58,722 nucleotides of DNA, from positions 1 to 58,722 of the forward strand of contig JABDPF010000029.1 of assembly GCA_013042915.1 (NCBI GenBank). Direction: 5' to 3'. A program made the position numbers and the translations under genes. This DNA comes from Lysobacterales bacterium. GTDB lineage: Bacteria > Pseudomonadota > Gammaproteobacteria > Xanthomonadales > SZUA-36. Numbering within the stretch: position 1 is the first letter of the stretch; each line of letters starts with the position of its first letter. Shown here one piece after another: positions 11,484 through 19,712 of the stretch. The notes under the pieces were generated by a model. It made no database searches. It was given only the letters and a program-made list of their open reading frames with translations, and was not told where the DNA came from.

Positions 11484-12421
11484 CTTGGGAACGTTTTGTG
11501 GTTCTTTCGTTGCGGCGTCTGCTCCGGGTGCAGATCCAGGCGATGCAGGGGGGCAGGGCGCCGCTCCGTGGTCACGTACACCGAGTAGCCATCGGCACTG
11601 AACGCCACGGCTTCCTGGTGGGTTCCCGGTGGACCGACGATTTCGATAGGCGCTTTTTGAAACGCCTCGACCCAAGTCTCGTCTGAGCATCGTTCGAACA
11701 AGTACAGGCTGCGGTAGGTGATAACAGCGGCGCGCCGGCCATCGGGGCTGATATCCATACCGGTGGGTTGGGATACGTAAAAACCCCGCCCGGGCTGAAC
11801 CAGAATGTCCTGGGCAGTGGGTGGTCTGAAGCCGGGCACTTCGGCCAGGAACTCAGCCTCGACGCGGCGCTCGGCCAGTGCGGTGGCCAATGGCACCCCG
11901 TACAACCGCGGCGGTCTATCGCGTTTCGTCAGCAGGAACATCATCCCGGATGACGGATCGTAGGCCATCGATTCGGTGTCACGTGGTCCGTCGGGATACC
12001 GCAGGCTCACGGTGTGAATAACCTCGTGGTGTCGGTTGAATTCGTCGGGCCGGGGTTCATCGAAAAAAAACAGCTCCACGTCCTTGCGCCGCGCCCGGTT
12101 GTCGCCGACATCGCCGATCACCAGCAAGGGTCCGTTTGGACCAGGTGCCCGGGCGATATCCTCCCAATCTCGGCTCCTGGCGCCGTCGAGCTTGAACGAT
12201 CCCAGGTCCCGGCCGCTCGGATCAATGACGAAAATATCGCGTTTTTCGTCGTTGTGAACGAAGAAGACATCGCCTCTTCCGGCCTGCAGTCCACTGGCCT
12301 CATCGATGCGGCGGTTTTCCAAAGTGCCGGCCACGATGAACTGGGGCGTTTCCCCGGCGATGCCCAACGGGGTGATTCCGATCGCCAGGACAGCGGCCAA
12401 AAACAATTTCAGGTGAGTCAT
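11480..12421 (-). CDS. Secreted beta-propeller-like protein of unknown function
   Basis: A 313-residue protein with an N-terminal signal peptide (MTHLKLFLAAVLAIGITPLG, cleavage probably before GETPQF). The mature part has repeated WD/phytase-like strands: DEASGLQAGRGDVFFVHND, DPSGRDLGSFKLDGARSRDW, DTESMAYDPSSGMMFLLTKR, TGMDISPDGRRAAVITYRS. This looks like an esterase-like or propeller fold reading out stepwise data, but I recognise no specific enzyme. I use the ATG at 12421, which starts the signal peptide, rather than the upstream one at 12505 that would overlap the divergent gene. The stop codon lies inside a REP-like 12-mer. Confidence 0.7.
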   Translation of the reverse strand: MTHLKLFLAAVLAIGITPLGIAGETPQFIVAGTLENRRIDEASGLQAGRGDVFFVHNDEKRDIFVIDPSGRDLGSFKLDGARSRDWEDIARAPGPNGPLLVIGDVGDNRARRKDVELFFFDEPRPDEFNRHHEVIHTVSLRYPDGPRDTESMAYDPSSGMMFLLTKRDRPPRLYGVPLATALAERRVEAEFLAEVPGFRPPTAQDILVQPGRGFYVSQPTGMDISPDGRRAAVITYRSLYLFERCSDETWVEAFQKAPIEIVGPPGTHQEAVAFSADGYSVYVTTERRPAPLHRLDLHPEQTPQRKNHKTFPR

Positions 12422-12496
12422 TCGGCTGTCTCGTCTTTCGGGACAGTATAGAATTTCGACAACCCCGCTTCCCGAAAAATTTTCCCGGCTCTGATC

Positions 12497-13525
12497 ATGA
12501 AACAATTCCTTGCTCTTCTCAGCTTGATGTTACTGGTGCTGGTTCCGTGCGGGCCCGCCTTGGCCGCCAAGACCGATATCGTCGTGCTCAAAAACGGCGA
12601 CAAGATGACGGGCGAAATCAAGAGCCTGTTGCGCGGCAAGCTTGAATTCAGCACCGACAGCATGGGCACGGTGTACATCGATTGGCAGGACATCGGTACC
12701 GTGATCAGCGACACCGGCCAGTCCCTGGAATTGGCCAACGGCCAGCGATTCTTCGGGCCTCTCGCACAATCCGGCAGCGAGGAGATGGTCGCTATCGAGA
12801 CGGCCCAGGGCCAGGTCGGTCTCAGCCTGGACGACGTCATCGCGATGTACCCGGTCGAAGCCGGCTTCTGGGATCGTCTCGACGTGCGAGCCAGCCTGGG
12901 CCTTTCCTGGGACAAGGCCAGTTCGGTCGGAAAATACAGCGTTGGGCTCGAGGCTGAGTATCGGCAGCCGAAAGCGATGACCCGGGCCAACCTGGCCGCC
13001 GAGATCACTTCTCAGGAAAATGCAAGCGACACTCGTCGGGCGAATGCGTCGATCAATCACATCCGTTTCAACCGGCAAAAGCGCTTCGTCAGTTACTTCG
13101 GCAACGTCGAGAGCAACGATCAACTGGGTATCGACTTGCGTGCATTGGCCGGTGTCGGTTATGGCTGGGTTCCTATTCGTTCCAACAGCAATTGGTTTCT
13201 GCTGACCGCCGGTTTGGACGTCAACCACGAAATTCCATCCGGGGGAAGTGCTGAGACCAACGTGGAGGCTGTTGGTCGCGTCAGCTATGAGTATTTTCGG
13301 TATTCGAACCCCGAGCGAAGCGTCAGCGTCAACCTGACCGTTTTTCCCAGCCTGACCGATTTTGGGCGATGGCGCGCCGACTTCGACACGGATTTCCGGC
13401 TGGAATTCGTCAATGACCTGTTCTGGGTATTCAGCGTGTTCGCCAACTTCGACAGCGACCCGATCGACCCCGAGGCCTCAAACAGCGACTACGGCGTCAA
13501 TTCGTCCCTGTCGTACAAGTTCTGA
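12497..13525 (+). CDS. DUF481 family outer-membrane protein
   Basis: A 342-residue protein with a signal peptide (MKQFLALLSLMLLVLVPCGP, cleaved after ALA). The N-terminal part (KTDIVVLKNGDKMTGEIKSL) is the small beta-domain often fused to DUF481. The C-terminal two thirds have alternating aromatic strands and end in a Phe (SLSYKF), as in outer-membrane barrels. DUF481 (YdiY-like) proteins are thought to be salt- or stress-induced outer-membrane proteins, but their role is unknown. It is divergent from the propeller-like gene with a 75-base spacer. Confidence 0.8.
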   Translation: MKQFLALLSLMLLVLVPCGPALAAKTDIVVLKNGDKMTGEIKSLLRGKLEFSTDSMGTVYIDWQDIGTVISDTGQSLELANGQRFFGPLAQSGSEEMVAIETAQGQVGLSLDDVIAMYPVEAGFWDRLDVRASLGLSWDKASSVGKYSVGLEAEYRQPKAMTRANLAAEITSQENASDTRRANASINHIRFNRQKRFVSYFGNVESNDQLGIDLRALAGVGYGWVPIRSNSNWFLLTAGLDVNHEIPSGGSAETNVEAVGRVSYEYFRYSNPERSVSVNLTVFPSLTDFGRWRADFDTDFRLEFVNDLFWVFSVFANFDSDPIDPEASNSDYGVNSSLSYKF

Positions 13526-13557
13526 TTGCCGGCGGATTCGTAGTAGAGTCGCACAGC

Positions 13558-14454
13558 ATGAAATCGCTCCTGGTGCTCAATCCTCACGCGGCAGGCGGCC
13601 GGGCCGGCCGCCTGGCCCCGATGCTTGAAACAGCCATGTCGGGCCTCGGCCCCGTCGATCTGCACCGCACAGTCGGGCCGGGAGACGCACGCCGCTTCGT
13701 GGAGACCGCGGACCTGTCCGCGTACGGCGCCGTGGTGGCCGCGGGAGGGGACGGTACGTTGTTCGAGGTGCTCAATGGGCTGTATTCCCATGCAGCGCCG
13801 AACCGCCCGCCACTGGGCGTGCTGCCGATCGGCACGGGCAACGCTTTTTCGCGTGACCTTGGCCTTCAGCCCGGAGATTGGCAGGGCGGGATCAACATCC
13901 TCGCGGCAGGCCAACCCCGCCGCTTCGACACCGGGCGCGTGCAGTGGAGCGGCGGGGCCTATCACTTTTTGAACATTGTCGGTGCCGGGCTGCCGGTGGA
14001 CGTGATGGCCTCCACGCGGCGTCTGAAGGTCCTGGGTCGCTCGGCCTACACGCTGGCGACCCTCTGGAAGGCGATGCAGATGCACTGCTACCCGCTGCGA
14101 ATCACCCTGGACGGGCGCTCAATCGAGCGCGACTGCCTGTTTATCGAGGTTGCCAACACGCGGTATACGGGCACGTCGTTCCTGATCGCCCCCGACGCCC
14201 GGCCGGACGACGGCGTTCTGGACGTCGTTCTCGTATCCCGCCTGGCGCGGACGCGCGTGCTGCAACTTTTCCCTTCGATCTACTCGGGGTCACACGTTCA
14301 TTACGACGAGGTCGAAACGTTCCGTGCTAGGGAGATTCGGATTGAAGCGGATGATGCGCTTGGGCTGGCGCCCGACGGCGAGACCGAGGGCGCCATGCCG
14401 GTCACGATTTCCTGTCGGCACCGGGATATCGAGGTGTTCTGCAAAGCCGGGTGA
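13558..14454 (+). CDS. Diacylglycerol/lipid kinase family protein (YegS/BmrU-like)
   Basis: A 298-residue lipid kinase of the DAGK catalytic family. It has LLVLNPHAAGGRAG at the start, the nucleotide-binding motif VVAAGGDGTLFEVLNGL, LGVLPIGTGNAFSRDLGL, and the C-terminal beta domain with LAPDGETEGAMPVTI. The likely reaction is ATP-dependent phosphorylation of a lipid hydroxyl at the inner face of the membrane; diacylglycerol or sphingosine-like substrates cannot be told apart by sequence. It follows the DUF481 gene by 32 bases, so the two may be cotranscribed. It is convergent with fhs. Confidence 0.87.
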   Translation: MKSLLVLNPHAAGGRAGRLAPMLETAMSGLGPVDLHRTVGPGDARRFVETADLSAYGAVVAAGGDGTLFEVLNGLYSHAAPNRPPLGVLPIGTGNAFSRDLGLQPGDWQGGINILAAGQPRRFDTGRVQWSGGAYHFLNIVGAGLPVDVMASTRRLKVLGRSAYTLATLWKAMQMHCYPLRITLDGRSIERDCLFIEVANTRYTGTSFLIAPDARPDDGVLDVVLVSRLARTRVLQLFPSIYSGSHVHYDEVETFRAREIRIEADDALGLAPDGETEGAMPVTISCRHRDIEVFCKAG

Positions 14455-14458
14455 GGCG

Positions 14459-16141
14459 TTACCCCAGCCCCTCCACGGTTCCGTCGGCGTGGAACTTCAC
14501 GGATTCGGCCAGCGGTTTGCGGGGCAAACCCGGCATGCGCATGATCTCGCCGGTCAACACCACCAGGAACCCGGCGCCGGAGTTGATCTGGATGTTGCGC
14601 ACGGTGACCTGGAAGTCGCGCGGCCGGCCGCGCAGCGCCGGGTCGTCGGAAAGCGAGCTCGGCGCCTTGGCAATGCAGACGGGTAACGAATCCAGACCGA
14701 GCTCCTCGACCCGCTTCAAGTCGTTTTCGGCGGCTTTGGTGAAGGACACGTCGCCGGCTCCGTAGATCGCGCGGCTGACCGCGCAAATTTTTTCAGGCAC
14801 CGACAGCGTCAATTCGTAAAGCGGGTGGTACGCGGTCGTTTGGCCGGCCGCCGTCATCACTTTTCGGGCCAGGTCTTCGGACCCGGCACCGCCCTGTTCG
14901 AAGTGCCTCGAAACCGAGAACGGCACGTCATGGCGTTCGGCACGTTCGCGCACCAGGCGAATTTCTTCCTCGGTGTCGCCGGCGAAGTGGTTGAGCGCCA
15001 CGACCGGCCTCTTGTGGAACAAGCCCACGCTCTCGATGTGCTTGTCCAGGTTTTCCAGGCCCCGTTGAACCGCCGCCGGGTCGGGGTGCCCGCACGCCGA
15101 ATCGTCCGCTCCGCCGTGCGACTTGAGGGCGCGAATGGTTGTCACCAGCACCACCGCGTCGGGGTTGAGGCCGGCCGACCGGCACTTGATGTCGAAAAAT
15201 TTCTCCGCGCCCAGGTCGAAACCGAATCCGGCTTCGGTGATGGCCCAGTCGGCGAAGTGCATGGCCATGCGGGTGGCGAACACGCTGCTGCAACCGTGGG
15301 CGATGTTGGCGAAGGGGCCGCCGTGCATCAGAACCGGGGTGCCCTCCAGCGTTTGGACCAGGTTGGGGTGGAGCGCGTCGCGAAGCAGCGCCATCAGGGC
15401 GTCGGTAATGTTGAGGGATGCGAGATAAACCGGTTCGCCCGCGTAGTTGCTGCCAATCAGGATGCTGTCGAGGCGCAGGCGCAGATCGTCGAGGTCATTG
15501 GCCAGGCAGAGGATCGCCATGATCTCCGAGGCCGCCGTGATGTCGAAGCCCCCTTCGCGAGGAATTCCCTGGTAGCGTCCGCCCAGGCCGAGAACGATAT
15601 GCCGCAGGCTGCGGTCGTTCATGTCCATCACCCGTCGCCAAGCCACCATGCGCGGATCGATCCCCAGCTCGTTTCCCCAGTAAATGTGGTTGTCGATTGT
15701 CGCCGCCACCAGGTTGTTGACGGTTGTGATCGCGTGAAAATCACCGGTGAAGTGGAGGTTGATCCGGTTGGCGGGCACGGCCTGTGCATAGCCCCCGCCG
15801 GTTGCGCCCCCCTTGATGCCCAGGCAAGGCCCAAGGGAAGGTTCTCGAAGGGCGATGCAGGCCGATTCGCCCAGCCGCGTCAGCGCCTGTCCCAGTCCGA
15901 TCGAGGTGGTCGTTTTGCCCTCACCGGCCCGGGTCGGAGTCGTGGCCGATACCAGGATAAGCTTGCCCGGCGGCTTGGGTCGGGTTCGGTTCGCGGGCGG
16001 GGCATTCAGCGCGTCGATGTGGATCTTGGCGATTTCGTGCCCGTAAGGGATCAGGTGTTCAGCGCCCACGCCCAGCCGGTCCGCGATATCTGCGATGGGC
16101 GCACGGGGCGTGGAAGCGGCGATTGCGGTGTCTGAGAGCAT
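14459..16141 (-). CDS. fhs: Formate-tetrahydrofolate ligase
   Basis: ATP-dependent ligase making 10-formyl-tetrahydrofolate from formate, feeding C1 metabolism. The 560 residues match the family length. The P-loop TPTRAGEGKTTTSIGLGQAL lies near residue 68, followed by SLGPCLGIKGGATGGGYAQA, HFTGDFHAITTVNNL and GGPFANIAHGCSS. No folD or purU neighbour is present, so it stands alone here. A hairpin lies just upstream, between it and the SYLF gene. Confidence 0.96.
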   Translation of the reverse strand: MLSDTAIAASTPRAPIADIADRLGVGAEHLIPYGHEIAKIHIDALNAPPANRTRPKPPGKLILVSATTPTRAGEGKTTTSIGLGQALTRLGESACIALREPSLGPCLGIKGGATGGGYAQAVPANRINLHFTGDFHAITTVNNLVAATIDNHIYWGNELGIDPRMVAWRRVMDMNDRSLRHIVLGLGGRYQGIPREGGFDITAASEIMAILCLANDLDDLRLRLDSILIGSNYAGEPVYLASLNITDALMALLRDALHPNLVQTLEGTPVLMHGGPFANIAHGCSSVFATRMAMHFADWAITEAGFGFDLGAEKFFDIKCRSAGLNPDAVVLVTTIRALKSHGGADDSACGHPDPAAVQRGLENLDKHIESVGLFHKRPVVALNHFAGDTEEEIRLVRERAERHDVPFSVSRHFEQGGAGSEDLARKVMTAAGQTTAYHPLYELTLSVPEKICAVSRAIYGAGDVSFTKAAENDLKRVEELGLDSLPVCIAKAPSSLSDDPALRGRPRDFQVTVRNIQINSGAGFLVVLTGEIMRMPGLPRKPLAESVKFHADGTVEGLG

Positions 16142-16150
16142 CGCTCTGGA

Positions 16151-16176
16151 GTGGGGGCGGCAGGCGCCGCACCCAC
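16151..16176 (-). terminator. Stem-loop between SYLF gene and fhs
   Basis: An 11-base stem with one mismatch (GTGGGGGCGGC against GCCGCACCCAC, loop AGGC) lies 19 bases after the SYLF stop and 10 bases before the fhs start on the minus strand. It lacks a clear U-tract, so it may be a weak terminator or simply an mRNA hairpin. Confidence 0.35.
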
Positions 16177-16194
16177 GTGTTCATCCTCCGTTCG

Positions 16195-16740
16195 TTACTT
16201 CTTGTACTTCGGGTCGTAGGTGAATTTCTGGCCGCCGATGGTGCCCTCGACCATCAGGCCGCCGCCGGCATGCGTGAAGACGACCACACCCTTGTCGTAG
16301 TTGGCATCCGTCGATGCGCCCTTGCTGATCGCCACGGCCGAGGCCTGGGCGCCGAATTCAATGTTGCCACGTTTGAAATTCTCCAGTGCAGCCTGGTCGC
16401 GGAAAAAGATGAACTGGCTGTATTTCTGGCCGCCTGCCTGCAGTCCGACCGTGGCCTGGGACATGGTGGTGAAGCCGTCGACCTGCTGGTTGACGATCAC
16501 CAGACCCTTACCGTAAGCGCCTCCAACGATCAAACCGCCTTTGCCCACGTTGGGATAGACCGCGTAACCGGCGGCGTTGTCGAAAAAGGTCTCCATGCCC
16601 GGGTCGGCCGTCTTGACCGCAACGATCGCCCGCGCAACATCGAGCTCCATGGCGTCGTTGGTGTCGGGCTCAAAAGCCATTGCGTTCAGGCTGAAGATCA
16701 GGGTGGCCACAAGGGCTGTCAGGGTCGTGAAACTACGCAT
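16195..16740 (-). CDS. SYLF (YSC84) domain secreted protein
   Basis: A 181-residue protein with a signal peptide (MRSFTTLTALVATLIFSLN, cleavage after AMA) and a SYLF domain: AAGYAVYPNVGKGGLIVGGA, YGKGLVIVNQQVDG, SQATVGLQAGGQKYSQFIFF, TDANYDKGVVVFTHAGGGLM. SYLF domains bind phospholipids; bacterial members are periplasmic or lipid-associated and of unknown role. I use the ATG at 16740 because GGAGA precedes it and the signal peptide begins there. It lies downstream of the AraC-type gene on the same strand. Confidence 0.85.
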   Translation of the reverse strand: MRSFTTLTALVATLIFSLNAMAFEPDTNDAMELDVARAIVAVKTADPGMETFFDNAAGYAVYPNVGKGGLIVGGAYGKGLVIVNQQVDGFTTMSQATVGLQAGGQKYSQFIFFRDQAALENFKRGNIEFGAQASAVAISKGASTDANYDKGVVVFTHAGGGLMVEGTIGGQKFTYDPKYKK

Positions 16741-16795
16741 GGTGTTCTCCGTTGGTGAATTTGCGTGGCAGTTAATCACATTCAATCGCCTTGCG

Positions 16796-17782
16796 CTACG
16801 CCTGTCGGGCTGCGCTGGGCGGCATGCCGGTCCAGTTTTTGAACGCGCGGGAAAACGAACTGACCTCGGAGAAGCCGAGCAGGTATGAAATCTCCGTCAG
16901 GGTTTTACTGCGATCCTGGATGTACTGGCGCGCCAATTCCTGTCGGATTTCGGTCAGCAGGTGCTTGAACGAGGTCTCTTCCTTCATCAGCTTGCGATGC
17001 AGGTTGCGCGGCGTCGTGAACAGAGATTCGGCAACGGATTTCTCGGTGACCGAACCGCTGGCGAGCCCGTCGATGATGGCCGCCTTGGCCTGGTTGACGA
17101 TGTCTTGGCGCTCGCTGTGGGCAAGGTACTTGACCACGATGTGCTCGTTCAGGTTGGCCAATTCATCATTGGATCCCAGCAGCCGCTTATCTACATCCCG
17201 ACGTTCAAAAGCCATTTCCGTGTGCTCGCGTCCGAATTCGATCGGGCTGCGGAACAATTCGTAGTGAAAGGACGTGTTTGCCGGTTCGACCTGGCGAAAC
17301 CGAACGCGGGCCGGGCTGAGATCCTCACCCGCGATCACGCGACAGAAGCGAATCAGTGCGGCCAGGGCGCTGTCTTCGCGGGTGCGCCAGTCATCCTCTT
17401 TCACACGCGGGTCGACGCGGACCCAGAACAACCCGTCCTCCTCGTGAGTCTCGACCAACAGATTTTCCTGGATCACGCGGGCATATCGGCTGATGCGGTG
17501 AAAGGCTTCGCGCAACGTGGCGCTTGCCAGCCAGGCGAATCCCAGTGCCCCGAGGTGCGCCGGCCTCAGGTATTCATAGGCGCGCAGACCGAACTGGGGG
17601 TCCCCTGACAGCTCGAACGCGAGGTCTCTGACCGCTTGCTGATTTTCAATTGGCACGCGGGCGCCCGCGTCGAACATCGTTTCGGGGTCAATGCCTGCTT
17701 TGCGGAACACGGGGTCGGGATCGATCCCATACCCTTCCAGCTGTTTCCACAGCGCGCCCAGTGTTGGAGCAAAAACGGACAT
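16796..17782 (-). CDS. AraC-family transcriptional regulator (arabinose-binding-like N-terminal domain)
   Basis: A 328-residue regulator. Residues about 15-200 form the OruR/ArgR-type ligand-binding domain (DPDPVFRKAGIDPETMFDAG, HLGALGFAWLASATLREAF). The C-terminus has the paired AraC helix-turn-helix: VTEKSVAESLFTTPRNLHRK and LTEISYLLGFSEVSSFSRAF followed by KNWTGMPPSAAR. I use the ATG at 17782, which has GAGGT upstream, instead of 17824. It is divergent from the unknown two-gene operon at 17923, and 8-base direct repeats lie between them. The ligand is unknown. Confidence 0.88.
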   Translation of the reverse strand: MSVFAPTLGALWKQLEGYGIDPDPVFRKAGIDPETMFDAGARVPIENQQAVRDLAFELSGDPQFGLRAYEYLRPAHLGALGFAWLASATLREAFHRISRYARVIQENLLVETHEEDGLFWVRVDPRVKEDDWRTREDSALAALIRFCRVIAGEDLSPARVRFRQVEPANTSFHYELFRSPIEFGREHTEMAFERRDVDKRLLGSNDELANLNEHIVVKYLAHSERQDIVNQAKAAIIDGLASGSVTEKSVAESLFTTPRNLHRKLMKEETSFKHLLTEIRQELARQYIQDRSKTLTEISYLLGFSEVSSFSRAFKNWTGMPPSAARQA

Positions 17783-17837
17783 GGACGGACCTCGGCAAGC
17801 GGAAGTGGTGCCCTGCATTCTCACTGAGCCTGGCCGG

Positions 17838-17860
17838 GTCCGTCAACAGGGAGTCCGTCA
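17838..17860. promoter_or_regulatory. Direct repeats in divergent spacer, possible AraC-type operator
   Basis: GTCCGTCA occurs at 17838-17845 and again at 17853-17860, a 15-base step. A second motif, CAGGCA-TAAAG-TGCCTG (17883-17899), is an inverted repeat closer to the plus-strand gene. AraC proteins usually bind tandem half-sites spaced about two helical turns or less, so either could be an operator of the adjacent regulator. Confidence 0.35.
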
Positions 17861-17922
17861 CGGTCAAGCGATCGGCATGCACCAGGCATAAAGTGCCTGC
17901 ATACCGAATTCAGGAGCCGGCA

Positions 17923-18192
17923 ATGGCCGACACAAAGCACATGGCCTGCGCGCAGACGGATATCGCAAACGCGCCTGGCCAATTGAATGAATCCCTGCTC
18001 TGGTCCGAAATCGAGTTCTGGCAGGAGATGATCGAGACCCGGTGCGACGACCTTCCCGGGCCCACCGTGGAGCGGATGCAGTTCGCGCTTGCCCTGGCGA
18101 AACGACGCCTGGCCGAAATTCGCGATCCGGCGCGGCACGACCAGCCGGATGGCGTCGTAACTAACCCTCAAACAAGGAGTGCACAGCCATGA
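17923..18192 (+). CDS. Small hypothetical protein, first gene of a coupled pair
   Basis: An 89-residue protein starting at 17923 with AGGAG nine bases upstream. The centre is a predicted amphipathic helical hairpin (NESLLWSEIEFWQEMIETR and TVERMQFALALAKRRLAEI). There is no signal peptide or membrane segment, so it is probably cytosolic. It overlaps the next gene by four bases (ATGA), which implies translational coupling. I do not recognise a family. The divergent AraC-type gene suggests it is regulated. Confidence 0.7.
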   Translation: MADTKHMACAQTDIANAPGQLNESLLWSEIEFWQEMIETRCDDLPGPTVERMQFALALAKRRLAEIRDPARHDQPDGVVTNPQTRSAQP

Positions 18193-18917
18193 GCAATCCC
18201 GAAAAGACCCTGGCACGGGACCTCGTCACCATGATTGGTCGCGTACCCGAGCCGCAACTTTGGTGTGCGCTGCAGGAAATCGCCCGAACGGGCACCGATC
18301 TGGACGAAATCACGTTTGAACGCCTCGATGGCCACATGCAGGGGTTTTTGTTCCTGCAGGAACACATCCACATGCGCGAAGCGCGCATAGCCTTTGCGCG
18401 TTCGCCCAAAAACATGGCCTACCTGCGCGATGCGGCGGGTGGCCGCAATGTGTGGATGACCGATGCCGAGTTCGGTGAGTTGGTCGAGCAGGACGATGCC
18501 GAGACACTGGCCTGTTTCGGCCGCTGCGAGGACATGGAGCCTCACCACCTGCTATACATCGAATACACGCTTACAAAGCAGCCACATCGCAACGACGCGC
18601 TGGCGAGTGCCGACGAGGCCATGATCACGACCAAGAAGGCGCTCGAGCGTCGGGGCTCGACACGCAGCATGGCGCTGATGCGTCTTGCCAAGGCAGCGCT
18701 AGAGGGTTCCGCGGACATCGAAACCTCGCTGGCCGCGCGCCTGCGCCGCTCGGTGGCAGTGGCGGTGGCGGGCGATGAGCCTCGCGCGCTGTGGCAGGCA
18801 TACCTCAACCTGGAATCTCTGGACGTCAAGACGCTGGTTCACCTGATCGAGCAGGGCGCGGCGTCAAGCGATCGTCCGGCCGGGTCAAGCGGTATCGTTT
18901 TGCGCTCCGTACACTAG
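18189..18917 (+). CDS. Hypothetical cytosolic protein, second gene of a coupled pair
   Basis: A 242-residue, mostly helical protein without signal or membrane segments. Noticeable parts are RVPEPQLWCALQEIARTG, LFLQEHIHMREARIAFA, ETLACFGRCEDMEPHHLLYI and a basic C-terminal third (SLAARLRRSVAVAVAGDEPR). The His/Cys cluster (HIHM, CFGRC, EPHH) could bind metal, but this is a guess. It is coupled to the 89-residue gene by ATGA and followed by a strong terminator at 18970, so the two form a complete small operon. Family unknown. Confidence 0.72.
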   Translation: MSNPEKTLARDLVTMIGRVPEPQLWCALQEIARTGTDLDEITFERLDGHMQGFLFLQEHIHMREARIAFARSPKNMAYLRDAAGGRNVWMTDAEFGELVEQDDAETLACFGRCEDMEPHHLLYIEYTLTKQPHRNDALASADEAMITTKKALERRGSTRSMALMRLAKAALEGSADIETSLAARLRRSVAVAVAGDEPRALWQAYLNLESLDVKTLVHLIEQGAASSDRPAGSSGIVLRSVH

Positions 18918-18969
18918 ATTCATGGGCTCACATCGAGCCTGGTCTCTCCTCAAAGAGTGTGTGCCTTCG

Positions 18970-18997
18970 AGGGGCGGGAAACCGCCCCTTTTTTTTT
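18970..18997 (+). terminator. Rho-independent terminator
   Basis: A perfect 8-base stem (AGGGGCGG / CCGCCCCT) with a GAAA tetraloop is followed by nine T. It lies 53 bases after the stop at 18917 and ends the two-gene operon. Confidence 0.9.
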
Positions 18998-19012
18998 AAC
19001 GGGGACGGTGAA

Positions 19013-19249
19013 ATGAAAAAAGCGACCAAAAGTGCCTTGGAAAACCTGTTCAGGCTGTTCCGCTTTATCGTTTTGTACGGGGCTGCCCTAACTATTCTCA
19101 TCCTGGTGATGCCTGCGATCGGATCACTGCTGGAAGTGCAGTACGAGGCTCTGAGTGGCACGGTCAAAGTGGCGTTCCTGTCCGGTTTCCTCGCGGTCAT
19201 CGCCATTTGGCAGGGCATGCGCCAACGTGAACGCATACGCCGGAGATGA
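19013..19249 (+). CDS. Small two-helix membrane protein
   Basis: A 78-residue protein with two hydrophobic segments: about 18-40 (FIVLYGAALTILILVMPAIG) and about 50-66 (TVKVAFLSGFLAVIAIWQG). Both ends are basic (MKKATKS and RQRERIRRR), which suggests cytoplasmic N- and C-termini. The start at 19013 lies just after the terminator; a short GGGGACGG is the likely ribosome site. No family recognised. Confidence 0.6.
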   Translation: MKKATKSALENLFRLFRFIVLYGAALTILILVMPAIGSLLEVQYEALSGTVKVAFLSGFLAVIAIWQGMRQRERIRRR

Positions 19250-19297
19250 CCGTCTACTCAAGTAAAGACGACCGGTAGGTCAGGGCTCTTCGGCCTC

Positions 19298-19552
19298 TCA
19301 GGGGAAGCGATCGCTCGCGCGTGCCCGACATTCTTCGTAAGTCAGATCGAGCCGCTCGTTCGTCTCTCGATGGACGCAGACACAGGTGCCGAGGTCCGGG
19401 TTGGTAACCCGGCAGACCTTGTCACTGTCGAGCACCTCCTGTTGCCTGGCCTGGAAGCCGCCTGATTGGTACCGATCCCAGGACCACAAGACGACTTGCA
19501 CCAGTATCAGAAGAACGGCTATCCGGACGATCCATGTCATCAGTTTCCGCAT
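19298..19552 (-). CDS. Small membrane-anchored protein with Cys pairs
   Basis: An 84-residue protein with one N-terminal hydrophobic helix (MTWIVRIAVLLILVQVVLWS) and a polar exported part containing four Cys (VCRVTN, TCVCVHRET, EECRARA), which may form disulfides in the periplasm. No family recognised. It is convergent with the small two-helix protein and divergent from transaldolase. Confidence 0.55.
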   Translation of the reverse strand: MRKLMTWIVRIAVLLILVQVVLWSWDRYQSGGFQARQQEVLDSDKVCRVTNPDLGTCVCVHRETNERLDLTYEECRARASDRFP

Positions 19553-19712
19553 GATATTGCACCTGTTTCAAACTCTCTTCACCTTCCTACAGCATACCAG
19601 CGCATGCCACCCGCGTGCTCAATGCTTGAATTTCCACGCTCCGGACAGCATTTGATCAACGGTGTGGGTTGGGTTTGGACGCACATCGCATGAATTGCAC
19701 GGGAGCGACGAA

